NCBI GenBank assembly: GCA_001829495.1
Contig: MIBJ01000004.1
Location: forward strand, 30,990 to 94,989
Reading direction: 5' to 3'
Length of the DNA: 64,000 nucleotides
DNA from: Spirochaetes bacterium RBG_16_49_21
GTDB lineage: Bacteria > Spirochaetota > UBA4802 > UBA5550
Made by a program: the position numbers and the translations under genes. The stretch's first letter is position 1. The number at the start of each line of letters is the position of its first letter. This document shows positions 51,502 to 60,871 of the stretch, one piece after another. A model generated the notes under the pieces. That model saw only the letters and a program-made list of their open reading frames with translations, was not told where the DNA came from and made no database searches.

Positions 51502-54500
51502 TCAGGACACCCCGGAGATCGTTTTTGTCTTTCGGTAACGATATGACATGTTCACTTCCACGCCGCCGGCATCTGCATTGCGCACGCTGAATTCAACGTC
51601 GTCAAAGTGATAATTCAAACGCTTCCTGATGTTGCCGAGCGAGCGCGAATAAATATCCCCGGACTTCAGGCCCGATCCGTTGTCACAAACCGAGATCGAT
51701 ACGCGGTCCGCATCAGCCGCGGCGGACACGCGTATCATTCCCCTCTCCTCCCGCTTCCATATGCCGTGCTTCAGCGAATTCTCCACAACCGGCTGGATCG
51801 TCAGCGGCGGAATGAACACTTCGGAAAAATCGCCGCTCCTTTCCATCATGATGGAAAGCGTATCGCTGAAGCGCAGCTCCTCGAGCTCAAGATAATTCGC
51901 GACAAACCTCCATTCAGTATTAAATAAAATCAGTGAACGGTGGGAAAGCTCGATTAAAAAACGGTAATTGTCGGCCAGCTTGATTATCGCCTCGTCCGCC
52001 CTGGCCGGATCTTTATTGATCAGGGCGTGCACGGTATTAAGGGCGTTGAACAGGAAATGCGGGCTCGCCCGCTCCTGTAATAGCTTGGATTTCGCCTCAT
52101 TGTGGGCCTCAACGGTTTTCTTAAGAAATACGAGGGTACGAACGCGCGTGACGAGCTCATCCCGGCGGATCGGTTTCGTGAGATAATCGTTGGCGCCCAA
52201 ATTGAAAGCGTGTACGAGATCTTCTATGCTGTTTCTGGCGGTGAGAAACACGATCGGGAGCTCGTACAGGGAAAACCGCTTTCTCAATTCCGCGCATATA
52301 TCATATCCCGAAATATTCGGCATCATCACGTCGAGCAGGATACAATCAAACGAACGCTGCTGCATTATATTCATGGCTTCGGTTCCGCTTGTTGCCGATA
52401 TAACGGCATAGTCTTCAAAGGATAAAAAATTCCTTATTACCTGCAGATTGATGATGTCGTCATCAACGATGAGCAGCTGCCCCGCGCTCCCCGACCGGCA
52501 ATCATACGATCCGCCAGCCCGGTCACGTACCGTGTCCCGTCGATGTACCTGAGCGAAAAAAATCGGCGTGCTTTTTACCGTCCGGCACTCATGATCCGGA
52601 CCCCGGTACAGAGGGAGCGTAAATGAAAATATCGATCCTTTCCCGACAACAGACTCCACGCCCAATTCACCGCCGTGCAGCTCTACAAGCTGGCGGGCAA
52701 TGGAAAGCCCGATCCCGGCTCCGCCGTAGTGCCGGGGTATTGAAACATCCCCTTGCTCAAAGCATTCAAAAATGATTTCCCGCCTCTCCTCCGGTATGCC
52801 GATTCCGGAATCCGATACCGAAATCTTCATCCATCCTTCGTCATTATGGGTGATCGTTTCCGCGGATATGATTATAATTCCTTCATCGGTGAATTTTATC
52901 GCATTGCCGATAAGATTATGAAGGATCTGCTGCACCCTGTTCTCGTCCGCATGGATAAGCGGCCCCTCTGAAGCTATCGCGTTACATATGTCGATTTTTT
53001 TGTTCCCGATGAGCGGCCAGGAAAGGGCCAAAACAATCTCAACGACGGTATGGATGTCTACGGCATTGGGGCATAAAACGATATCCCTGTTTTTCAGCTT
53101 TGAAAAATCGCCGATATCATTAACGAGCCCGGAAAGGCGCATCCCGCTTGCCGCTATTAACGTGAGATTGTGCCGCGATTCATCATCCAGGGAATCGTTC
53201 TGCATCCCGATCATCGATTCCGCTATCCCGATTATGCCGTGAAGCGGCGTCCTGAACTCATGGGATACGGCGGCCAAAAATTCATCCTTCAATTTGTCAA
53301 GATCGACAAGCCTCCTGTTTTTACCTTCAAGCTCCACGGAGAGATTTTCGACCGCGCTTAACGTTCTGGAGAAACGGCGGGAGAGGAGAAAAGCCTGCGA
53401 AAAAATAAAAAAGAAAAGCCCGTACGGCACGACATATCCGGTGGGAATTATCATGTTGTTATATAGAAAATCATTGATCGCCGCCGTGACCAGCACGGAA
53501 AATCCGATCATGAAGGGTACGGCGTCTTCCCGTTTTCTCATCAGCGCACGGATTATCGCATACAAGCCATACACGCATACCAGGAACGACAGGATCTGAA
53601 AAAATCGCAGAGTATGCGTGTATATCTGCGAAGGCGTAACGATAACCACACAGGAAAAAACGATCCCCAAAAGCTGAAATGCCCGGAGCGCCTTTTTATT
53701 GAATTCATCGGGAAACAATACGCGAAGAAACATGAAAAATAGCGGAAAACTCAGGTAAAAGGTCAGATATTCAATCTTGTGAAGATAATTCCAGGGCATA
53801 TCCGGAAAAATGCGAATCAGATAATATTTGCCGGTTACCAGTATGCGCACCGGTATAATCAGGCAGATAAGGCCGAAATAGAGGAAGGATGCGTCTTTTT
53901 TTCTCATGGCGAAAAGGACCAGATGATAACAGGCCATGATGAAGATTGAGCCGACGAGAAAGAAATCGAGGGTGAGTTTTTTTTCCCTCAGGTCATGGAT
54001 GGAATGTTCCGTCCCAAGAATTATAGTATCCCAGACGCCTCCTTTTCGGTGGTGATAATTCGAAATATGCAGGATGATGTCAACCTCGTCTCCTATAGAA
54101 ACAAAGCCGGCCACATCAGGCCAGTATCCGGGCACGGCCCGGGCAGGGGAGCGCGCAACGGTCCCGCCGTGCGCGATCCGCTGCCCGTTGATAAAAAGGG
54201 TATAGGCGGTAGCCATGGAGCGGACCAGAAGCGCCAGATCCTGTCTGATCCCGGATGCAGACGGCTTTTTCAATAACACGTGCAGCCGGTATGTCGCGTA
54301 TCCATAGCCGGTTAGCTTCCTCCCATCAATGACCAGGTTGTTCCAGATACCCGGCACCCGGATATAGCGGGCGGCGGGAACCGATCCGGGTTTCTTATCC
54401 GGGAAATCGACTGAAAACTGTTCCCAGTAAAACTCCCATTCTCCGGTTAAATTAACCGGCCCGTCCAGTTCAAAATCCCAATCACGAAGATCCATTGTAC

Positions 54501-54609
54501 CCTTTGACGCGAGCGGCTGTTTTTTCCCGAAAAAACCGCTGCCGCACCCGGCTCCCAGACAGAGCGGAATGATTACTGCCGCCAGCAGATATTGTATGCC
54601 CCTCCCCAT
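51502..54609 (-). CDS. Double hybrid sensor kinase: 7TM sensor, HisKA kinase, receiver, LytS-type kinase
   Basis: A 1035-residue protein. A lipobox-like Cys22 follows the leader. Residues about 40-205 are a jelly-roll sensor ('LTGEWEFYWEQF'), then seven helices (215-410) of 7TMR-DISM type. HisKA has His450 ('SHEFRTPLHG'); its ATPase has the N box 'NLIGNAIKF' and 'GAGIGLS'. The receiver domain has Asp760 ('LLDVMMP'). Residues 845-1035 are a second kinase of the LytS type with His851 ('SPHFLFNALN'), 'VENSLKHGI' and 'DNGSGL'. Two complete kinase modules in one chain is unusual. It is cotranscribed with the LytTR regulator. Confidence 0.88.
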   Translation of the reverse strand: MGRGIQYLLAAVIIPLCLGAGCGSGFFGKKQPLASKGTMDLRDWDFELDGPVNLTGEWEFYWEQFSVDFPDKKPGSVPAARYIRVPGIWNNLVIDGRKLTGYGYATYRLHVLLKKPSASGIRQDLALLVRSMATAYTLFINGQRIAHGGTVARSPARAVPGYWPDVAGFVSIGDEVDIILHISNYHHRKGGVWDTIILGTEHSIHDLREKKLTLDFFLVGSIFIMACYHLVLFAMRKKDASFLYFGLICLIIPVRILVTGKYYLIRIFPDMPWNYLHKIEYLTFYLSFPLFFMFLRVLFPDEFNKKALRAFQLLGIVFSCVVIVTPSQIYTHTLRFFQILSFLVCVYGLYAIIRALMRKREDAVPFMIGFSVLVTAAINDFLYNNMIIPTGYVVPYGLFFFIFSQAFLLSRRFSRTLSAVENLSVELEGKNRRLVDLDKLKDEFLAAVSHEFRTPLHGIIGIAESMIGMQNDSLDDESRHNLTLIAASGMRLSGLVNDIGDFSKLKNRDIVLCPNAVDIHTVVEIVLALSWPLIGNKKIDICNAIASEGPLIHADENRVQQILHNLIGNAIKFTDEGIIIISAETITHNDEGWMKISVSDSGIGIPEERREIIFECFEQGDVSIPRHYGGAGIGLSIARQLVELHGGELGVESVVGKGSIFSFTLPLYRGPDHECRTVKSTPIFFAQVHRRDTVRDRAGGSYDCRSGSAGQLLIVDDDIINLQVIRNFLSFEDYAVISATSGTEAMNIMQQRSFDCILLDVMMPNISGYDICAELRKRFSLYELPIVFLTARNSIEDLVHAFNLGANDYLTKPIRRDELVTRVRTLVFLKKTVEAHNEAKSKLLQERASPHFLFNALNTVHALINKDPARADEAIIKLADNYRFLIELSHRSLILFNTEWRFVANYLELEELRFSDTLSIMMERSGDFSEVFIPPLTIQPVVENSLKHGIWKREERGMIRVSAAADADRVSISVCDNGSGLKSGDIYSRSLGNIRKRLNYHFDDVEFSVRNADAGGVEVNMSYRYRKTKTISGVS

Positions 54610-54668
54610 AAATCCGATTGTACTCCGATTTCAGGCACTGTTTAAGGCTAACAATGTCAATATTGTGG

Positions 54669-54695
54669 TTGACCAGACTTTGTATTTTTTATACT
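54669..54695 (+). promoter_or_regulatory. Candidate promoter for the PP2C phosphatase gene
   Basis: TTGACC at 54669-54674 and TATACT at 54690-54695 are separated by only 15 bases, so it is a suboptimal sigma-70-like pair. It lies about 70 bases before the TTG start in the 155-base divergent gap. Confidence 0.3.
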
Positions 54696-54764
54696 ATTGC
54701 AGGGTTTAGATTATCTTATCTGGAAAAATAATCAAGGAAAAAAAGTAATTAATAGGATCCGGCC

Positions 54765-56912
54765 TTGTTTTACGCAGAGATAAGCCTTGCCGTTGCGGCG
54801 ACAGTCATTTGCCTGGTAATTTTTTTTTATAATATTGTAAAAAAATCCCGCTCCTCGTGCAACACGCTCCTCGCAGCAGCCGGACTTGCTTCCGCCGCAT
54901 TATCTTCTCTCATAATCATAAACCGGCTCGATATCGGCATCCTCACTCCGGCGCTGGCGCAAAAAATAATTCTCTCCCTCCTGATGCTGGTGGGCACCCT
55001 GGTGTTCGCTTTCTTCTGGGTTTATCCGTATACAAAACCCGGAGGCATAATTATTGCCCTGATCGCCGGCATTCCCGGTTACCTGGTCAGCGGCATTACG
55101 GCTGCGAGCAGTGTTACGCTTGCTGAGCCGGCGCGCGCCGGTTCCTTCGCCGGTCTGATCGGCTCCGGATATCCGGCTTATCTCTTAACCGTCACCCTCT
55201 ATCTGCTTGCAACGCTGATCGTAATACTATACAAAGCCGGGCAGCATGCAAACCGGGCGCTGCGAAACGACCTTTTATATCTTTTGGCCGGATTAATAGT
55301 GCTCTTCCCATCCTTCCTTGTCCCTGCCGTTTACCTTGAGTACTTCGGGGGCATCACGGACTTCAGCACGACGAGCGTCCTTCCTGCCGTCCCGTTGATC
55401 CTTATAATAATGAACTACGCCGCTTCAGATTACAGCACTATTGACATGAAAAAATTTTACGCTCGGGCATTCTACTGGCTCATCACCATACTCCTTCTCC
55501 TGGCGCCCACCCTTTTAATGATAAAATATAATACCCGGCAGTATCTGCAGGAAAAAATTCCCAGCCTGGCATTAGCTTTCATTCTGTTTTTATATCTATT
55601 TACTGTTTTTAAGTATATTCGGCCCCGAATCGCGGATCTGTTTGAGCGGGGGCGCCGCAATCTGATAACAAGACTTGATCAATTGTTTAACGATCTGAAG
55701 CGGGTCACTGAAAATATAAAACAGGAGGAGTACTGGGACAATTTTTTTGAAGCCCTGGCCGGCGGTTTTGCGGCGGCATTCGGGATACGCAACGCCTATT
55801 GTTTTCTTTACAACAAAAAAGAAAATAAATTCATTACTGCGTTCGGCACCGGGGAAAAAATACCTGACGTTGAGATTTTATCGGATCATCCCCTGTTGAC
55901 GCTGTTATCCCGTACACCCGGGATAGTATATAAACCGGCCCTCCATTTTCCCGGAAGGCCGGATGACGGCAACAGTGCTCTTGAATTTTTCGAAAGGAAC
56001 CGGCTCGAGGTTATACTGCCGTGTTACAACCCTGAGAAGGAAATGATAGGCTTGATCGCCCTGGGCCAGCTGCGGGGAAACAAAATCTATACAAAGTCTT
56101 TCCTCTCCGCACTGGAGCTGTACCGGATTCAGTTCCAGCACCATCTTGCCAATGCCCTCATGCTCGAACAGGTCAGGGCCACGCAGGTGATCAAGCACGA
56201 CCAGATAGTCGTCAGCAGCATAAAAAATAAAATCATACCCCACGGCATGAGCCAGCTGAGGGGCTACCGGATCAGCTCCCTGTATGTCAACAATTCCCCG
56301 TACGGCGGCGATTACTTCGATTCCATGCCGGTTGATGAAAACCGTATAGCGCTGTTTATATCCGACGCGTCCTATTCGGGAATCGATTCCGCGATCATAT
56401 CCCTCGAACTGTATTCCGTTCTTCATTCCCATGCGAAACTATTCGATTCCCCGAATAAGATCCTGAACATGATGAACTGGGTCATCGGCTCCTCGGTATT
56501 CTCCAATAAATACGCCCAGGCGTTTTGCGCGATACTGTCCTCGTCCGGGGAGCTCTCTTATTCCAATGCGGCTTTTAATCCGCTGCTGGTATATAGTCCG
56601 GATGCCGACACGATCACCGAATGCGACATAAAGGGCCTCCCGGTCGGGGTGAATAAAAAATCGATGTACGAATCAAAAACTATTCAGCTGAATCCGGGAA
56701 GCGCCGGGATTCTTTATTCAGACGGCCTGGTTACCGCCATCAATGACAACGGCGAGGCTTATTCTATTGATCGCGTGCAGAACGTGCTCAGAAGGGCGAG
56801 GGAGACGGGGCCGGCGGATTTAGTAAAAATCATACACGCCGACCTGCAACATTTCATCAAAGAAAAGAAACAGATTAATGATATGAGCGTCATTGCCTTT
56901 AAATTTCAGTAA
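54765..56912 (+). CDS. Membrane PP2C/SpoIIE-type phosphatase with GAF-like region
   Basis: A 715-residue protein. Eight or nine helices occupy residues 1-290 (a histidine-kinase-type 7TM sensor region). A coiled linker ('RGRRNLITRLDQLFNDLKRV') and a GAF-like domain (about 330-465) follow. The C-terminal 230 residues are a SpoIIE-type phosphatase: 'GDYFDSMPV', 'FISDASYSGIDSA' (landmark 'DASYSGIDSA'; the usual DVSGHG is altered), 'FSNKYAQAFCAIL' and 'LYSDGLVTAIN'. The start is TTG at 54765, after TAGGATCC. It would dephosphorylate a partner such as an anti-sigma antagonist. The next gene overlaps closely. Confidence 0.85.
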   Translation: MFYAEISLAVAATVICLVIFFYNIVKKSRSSCNTLLAAAGLASAALSSLIIINRLDIGILTPALAQKIILSLLMLVGTLVFAFFWVYPYTKPGGIIIALIAGIPGYLVSGITAASSVTLAEPARAGSFAGLIGSGYPAYLLTVTLYLLATLIVILYKAGQHANRALRNDLLYLLAGLIVLFPSFLVPAVYLEYFGGITDFSTTSVLPAVPLILIIMNYAASDYSTIDMKKFYARAFYWLITILLLLAPTLLMIKYNTRQYLQEKIPSLALAFILFLYLFTVFKYIRPRIADLFERGRRNLITRLDQLFNDLKRVTENIKQEEYWDNFFEALAGGFAAAFGIRNAYCFLYNKKENKFITAFGTGEKIPDVEILSDHPLLTLLSRTPGIVYKPALHFPGRPDDGNSALEFFERNRLEVILPCYNPEKEMIGLIALGQLRGNKIYTKSFLSALELYRIQFQHHLANALMLEQVRATQVIKHDQIVVSSIKNKIIPHGMSQLRGYRISSLYVNNSPYGGDYFDSMPVDENRIALFISDASYSGIDSAIISLELYSVLHSHAKLFDSPNKILNMMNWVIGSSVFSNKYAQAFCAILSSSGELSYSNAAFNPLLVYSPDADTITECDIKGLPVGVNKKSMYESKTIQLNPGSAGILYSDGLVTAINDNGEAYSIDRVQNVLRRARETGPADLVKIIHADLQHFIKEKKQINDMSVIAFKFQ

Positions 56913-56925
56913 AGAGGATTCGGCA

Positions 56926-58014
56926 GTGAAAGGACTATCGAATGATCTGGCTGCGGCAATAAAAAAATACAAAAGCATAATGATCGTGGTTAAGGGATCG
57001 CCCGATCCGGACGCAATCGCTTCATCCTATGCCTTAAGCGCCATCTGCCACCGCCTGGATACGGCCAGCTCGATCCTGATAACCAAAAAGCTTTCCCTGC
57101 CGGAAAACAAAGCCTTCGTGGGCATATTGAAAATACCGATATCGTTCGCCCAGCCGGACAAGGACAGAGAGAAATTCGACGCCTATATGATCGCCGATTA
57201 TCAGTCGCCATCCATACCGGCCGTAACCGGCGCCTTGCCCTGCGCGGCATATATCGACCACCATGAATCGTCCGATGAAGAGATACAAGCGGATTTCATA
57301 CTCAAAGATCCGGAAGCGGGTGCCACGAGCTCGCTGGTGGCTTTGCTGATAAAAGATCTTTCACCGCCCCTCGAAGACACCGTGATGTCGTCGGTCGCCA
57401 CCGCCCTTCTCTACGGCATATACACCGATACGGACAAATACTCCCACGCGAGCTCGATCGACTATGCGGCGCTGGATTATATATCGAAATTCGCCGACAA
57501 CGCGCTGTTCCGCAAAATCAGCAGCATCCCCCTGTCAAAAACAACCCTCCAGATGCTCAACAGCGCCATCAACAATAAGGTACTCTACAAGGACTGGCTT
57601 ATAACCGGCATCGGATATATTGATTCATCCCACCGCGACAGCATCGCCATAGTTGCGGATTTTTTGCTGAAAAGAGAAAATGTCCCCGCCGTGGTCGTCT
57701 TTGCCGCAGTGGAGAACAATGCACAGAAGAGCCTCACCCTGGATGCATCGTTCCGATCTAACAGCGAGCATATGAATCTGAATGAAATAATAAAAAAAAT
57801 TACATCCCAGGGCGGCGCGCGCAAGTATAAGGGAGCTTATCAAATCGACCTTGACTATTTCTCCCCCTGCCCTGACCGGAAGATGCTTTGGGATGTCATT
57901 GAGCTCACGACAATGGAGCTTATTAAGCAGAGCAGGGATGATATGTATATCACCGAGCTCAGGGGATTTTATAAGAGATTCAGAAATAAGGTAAGAGATT
58001 ATTTCAACCAATGA
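56926..58014 (+). CDS. DHH-family phosphoesterase
   Basis: A 362-residue protein of the DHH/NrnA class. 'KGSPDPDAIASS' is the first metal motif and 'YIDHHESSD' holds the DHH triad. 'ALLYGIYTDTD' and a DHHA1-like C-terminal half with 'QGGARKYKG' complete the pattern. It may act on oligonucleotides, cyclic dinucleotide fragments or pAp. The GTG at 56926, eight bases after AAAGAGG, is preferred; an in-frame TTG at 56893 lies inside the phosphatase end. Cotranscribed with the phosphatase (13-base gap). Confidence 0.85.
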   Translation: MKGLSNDLAAAIKKYKSIMIVVKGSPDPDAIASSYALSAICHRLDTASSILITKKLSLPENKAFVGILKIPISFAQPDKDREKFDAYMIADYQSPSIPAVTGALPCAAYIDHHESSDEEIQADFILKDPEAGATSSLVALLIKDLSPPLEDTVMSSVATALLYGIYTDTDKYSHASSIDYAALDYISKFADNALFRKISSIPLSKTTLQMLNSAINNKVLYKDWLITGIGYIDSSHRDSIAIVADFLLKRENVPAVVVFAAVENNAQKSLTLDASFRSNSEHMNLNEIIKKITSQGGARKYKGAYQIDLDYFSPCPDRKMLWDVIELTTMELIKQSRDDMYITELRGFYKRFRNKVRDYFNQ

Positions 58015-58042
58015 TGAGTAGGCGTTTGGCTGAAATTTATGC

Positions 58043-59041
58043 TCACCATATCCTGCTCATGTATGGATATGGATTGATGGGTATTCCGAGCCGTATCTCA
58101 TAATGGCAATGGTTGCCGGTAGCGTTTCCGGTTTGGCCGACATATGCGACGACTTCCCCTTTCCGTACCTGCTGCCCCGGAACAACCGCGGCGGCCTTAC
58201 AGTGCCCATACACGGATTCGAATCCATATTTATGCTGTATGCGGATCATAATCCCGTATCCCCCGCTCCATCCCGCAGAGATAACGGTGCCGGGGGCCGT
58301 AGCCCTGATCTCCATGCCGGGCGGGGCGGCTATGTCTATGCCGGAATGAAAATCACGCCCATGCCCGAACGGCGACCTTCTCCATCCGAACAGGGAGGTG
58401 ATATGACCGGGGCACGGAACAAGTGACGGAGTATCCCGTACAACCTTGCTGCGGACATCAATAAAATTCTTTACGGTTTTTATCGTATTCGTCATGCAGA
58501 CGATATCTTTCTGCAAATTCTTTATGGTAAAAATCTCCTCCGGAAGAATATTCTGAATTTTCTTCAGCTCGTCGTAGTCCTTCTTATCCATTTCGTCAAG
58601 ATCCCATATCTGGTTAACATCGTCGGAGCCTGCGGTGAGTTCATACAGCTCCTCGACGTCCGGCTTTATCTCATCGCCAAGCTCGGCGACCGAATTCGTA
58701 AGCTTTTCGAACCGCAGCAGGTGCGAGCGGATATCCTCATAGGTCATGAGGAGCCTCTGCTCCTCACGCTTAACACCGGCGTGCCTGATCAGGGCATACG
58801 AGGAGGTCACGAGCACTACGACGAAGAGCAGAAAGAAAAATGAAATGGTGAATTTTGATATCTGAAAATTAAATATCTTCCGCTCATTGTGGGGGATGAA
58901 CATGATGGTCATCTTTTCATGGCCTTTCTCAATGAAGCCGTCCCAGAGTTTTAGAAACCTCTTTTTGGATACGTAATAATTTTCAAATAATTTCAGCCGG
59001 AACCTGCTCTGATATTGCTTTATTGTCGTTTTCATCGTCAC
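58043..59041 (-). CDS. Membrane-anchored M23 (LytM-type) peptidase
   Basis: A 332-residue envelope protein. A transmembrane helix lies near residues 64-85, a coiled-coil at about 90-200, then a C-terminal M23 domain. The zinc site is His232 and Asp236 ('FHSGIDIA'), His280 ('YGHC') and His311/His313 ('HCHYEI'), all present, so it is likely active on peptidoglycan cross-links rather than a degenerate regulator. It is convergent with the DHH gene and faces a divergent gap. Such proteins are common in spirochaetes. Confidence 0.9.
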   Translation of the reverse strand: MTMKTTIKQYQSRFRLKLFENYYVSKKRFLKLWDGFIEKGHEKMTIMFIPHNERKIFNFQISKFTISFFFLLFVVVLVTSSYALIRHAGVKREEQRLLMTYEDIRSHLLRFEKLTNSVAELGDEIKPDVEELYELTAGSDDVNQIWDLDEMDKKDYDELKKIQNILPEEIFTIKNLQKDIVCMTNTIKTVKNFIDVRSKVVRDTPSLVPCPGHITSLFGWRRSPFGHGRDFHSGIDIAAPPGMEIRATAPGTVISAGWSGGYGIMIRIQHKYGFESVYGHCKAAAVVPGQQVRKGEVVAYVGQTGNATGNHCHYEIRLGIPINPYPYMSRIW

Positions 59042-59120
59042 ACCAGCGGCTTTGCCTTCAATCCGTATGCATATACTATTAATCGGATTTTATCAAGAAA
59101 TTTTTATATTATAGTATTTG

Positions 59121-59939
59121 TTAGGTTCCGGTAAATTTCGGCTTCCGCTTCTCTGCAAATGCGGCAGCGGCCTCAAGCAAATCATGGGAAGGAACTATCG
59201 CCGTGCTCAGGATTGCATTCAAAACGAGGCTTTCATTCTCCGTGTCCGCTTTCATCTGGTTCAGAACTATCTTCGTCGCCTTAACCCCTAACGGAGAATT
59301 CTCGGACATCTCCACAGCCATACGTTCCGCCCCTTTTATAAGCTCATCCTGATTTTGAAACACTTCATTGACCAGGAGTATCTCTTTGGCCCTGGCAGCG
59401 GAGATAAATTTTGCCGTGAAAGCCAGCTCGCGGGTAATCCCCTGACCCACGATCGGAACGATACGCTGAAGCACTCCCATGTCGGCAACAAAGCCGACCG
59501 CAGCCTCCCGCAGGGAAAACTGAGCGTCGTGCGAGCACACTCTCACATCGCACGCCGTAATAAGATCAAGGCCTGCGCCGATACACCTCCCGTGCACCGC
59601 CGCGATTACCGGCTTTCTGCACCGTTCGATGCAGGTGAGGCCGTCCTGCATTTTCAGAATCTTGCGGTACAATTCCAGTTTAATTCCGCCGGACTGCTCC
59701 TTGTTCATAAGCTCCGGCGTCGTTTGCGCCATGCCGGTCAGATCTATACCCGCGCAGAAATCGGATCCCTTTCCGGCAATGATTACGGAGCGTATGCTTT
59801 CGTCCTCATCAAGCTCCTCCATGATCGGAATGAGCTCTGACCATGCCGGAGCATTCATGGCATTCTTTTTTTCAGGCCTGTTGAGGTAAACCCGGGCAAT
59901 CGGCGGTTTTTTCTCCATCAGATAAAATTTATAATTCAT
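59121..59939 (-). CDS. Delta3,5-delta2,4-dienoyl-CoA isomerase-like crotonase
   Basis: A 272-residue enoyl-CoA hydratase/isomerase family protein. 'SDFCAGIDL' and 'HGRCIGAGLD' form the oxyanion hole. Asp125, Glu145 and Asp153 ('GAGLD', 'FSLREAAVGFVADMG') stand at the positions of Asp176, Glu196 and Asp204 of mammalian ECH1, the dienoyl-CoA isomerase. This argues against a simple hydratase. It acts on odd-position double bonds in unsaturated fatty acids. The ATG at 59939 with AGGAG eight bases upstream is chosen over an upstream ATG. Confidence 0.83.
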   Translation of the reverse strand: MNYKFYLMEKKPPIARVYLNRPEKKNAMNAPAWSELIPIMEELDEDESIRSVIIAGKGSDFCAGIDLTGMAQTTPELMNKEQSGGIKLELYRKILKMQDGLTCIERCRKPVIAAVHGRCIGAGLDLITACDVRVCSHDAQFSLREAAVGFVADMGVLQRIVPIVGQGITRELAFTAKFISAARAKEILLVNEVFQNQDELIKGAERMAVEMSENSPLGVKATKIVLNQMKADTENESLVLNAILSTAIVPSHDLLEAAAAFAEKRKPKFTGT

Positions 59940-60082
59940 TGGGCATACTCCTGAGATAGTCCATCCCCTCCATCGGTGACGGTAAATCAATATATAATGA
60001 TTCGATGAGAACTTATTAAATCAGGTATAAAATTATGCAATAAAAAAACAAAATATTCCGGATCGATATCCGATCAGGCATA

Positions 60083-60112
60083 TTATCCACAGAGTTATCC
60101 ACAATATCCACA
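60083..60112 (+). other. Cluster of three DnaA boxes
   Basis: TTATCCACA at 60083-60091, TTATCCACA at 60095-60103, and ATATCCACA at 60104-60112, all in the same direction. The first two are perfect consensus boxes. Flanks are AT-rich (59950-60380, no gene). Nothing of a replication-gene neighbourhood (dnaA, dnaN) is in the window, so this may be a replication origin part, a DnaA-titrating site, or a DnaA-controlled promoter. Confidence 0.7.
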
Positions 60113-60237
60113 TAAAAATAAACGGCGCGCAGCTATAAATGAACGGAAAAAAATTATGTCGCATCATATCCATGATCCGACGATTAAAAGGTCTATACAA
60201 CAAGAAAATATTATTGATAAATTAACTGCTATAGGAC

Positions 60238-60347
60238 ATAATAGACTTGTTGTGTGACTACTCGTAATTATGCATTTTTACCCGCCGCAGCCGAAGACGG
60301 CGGGGGTAAAAATAATTGATTATTGAGCTATGCAACAAATCTATTAT
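60238..60347. repeat. Palindromic repeat family A, copy 2 (110 bp)
   Basis: Ends ATAATAGACTTGTTG and the complementary CAACAAATCTATTAT flank a central TTTTTACCCGCCG...CGGCGGGGGTAAAAA stem. It matches copy 1 at 41066-41172 in both ends and centre, with a less perfect stem. Confidence 0.8.
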
Positions 60348-60382
60348 ACCAAAAATAAATTGAATAGCATAAAGGACTGAAT

Positions 60383-60832
60383 GTGAAAATCGGCATCGGC
60401 TCGGATCATGGCGGATTTGCCTTAAAGAAGGCGATTATCAACCGTTTCACGGATATCCATTTTGATGACGTGGGCACGTACGATGAAGAATCGTGTGATT
60501 ATTCCGATTATGTTTCAAAAGTATGTTACAAAATACAGAAGGGAGAACTTGAATACGGAATAGTGGTCTGCGGCACCGGCATCGGCGCTTCAATAGCGGC
60601 GAATAAAATTAAGGGGATACGGGCAGCGCTCTGCTGCAACGAATTTATGGCTGAAATGTCCCGGCGGCACAACAATGCCAATGTTCTGGTTCTGGGCGGA
60701 CGGGTGCTTGCTGAAGAATTTTCATTTAAGATTGTAGAGCGGTGGATCGATTCTTCATTCGAACAGGGGCGGCATCAGAGAAGAATAGATAAAATCCATG
60801 AACTGGAAATAGCCCAAAATAATTCAGCGTAA
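60383..60832 (+). CDS. rpiB: Ribose-5-phosphate isomerase B
   Basis: Interconverts ribose-5-phosphate and ribulose-5-phosphate, pentose phosphate pathway. The 149 residues hold 'IGSDHGGFALK' (His9), the catalytic Cys63 in 'VVCGTGIGAS', and 'RRHNNANVLVLGGR'. The GTG start has AAAGGA at 60371-60376. The RpiB/LacAB family is also sugar-allose specific in some species, but the motifs fit RpiB. No operon partner is clear; 39 bases separate the next gene. Confidence 0.93.
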   Translation: MKIGIGSDHGGFALKKAIINRFTDIHFDDVGTYDEESCDYSDYVSKVCYKIQKGELEYGIVVCGTGIGASIAANKIKGIRAALCCNEFMAEMSRRHNNANVLVLGGRVLAEEFSFKIVERWIDSSFEQGRHQRRIDKIHELEIAQNNSA

Positions 60833-60871
60833 CCTATAGTTACACACAAAGCAACAAATCCAGGGAAAGAG

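Noticed and set aside
59991-60382. Calling this gap the chromosome origin outright
   Set aside because: Three DnaA boxes are real, but there is no dnaA/dnaN neighbourhood, no clear DnaA-trio and no skew data; it is listed only as a DnaA-box cluster.
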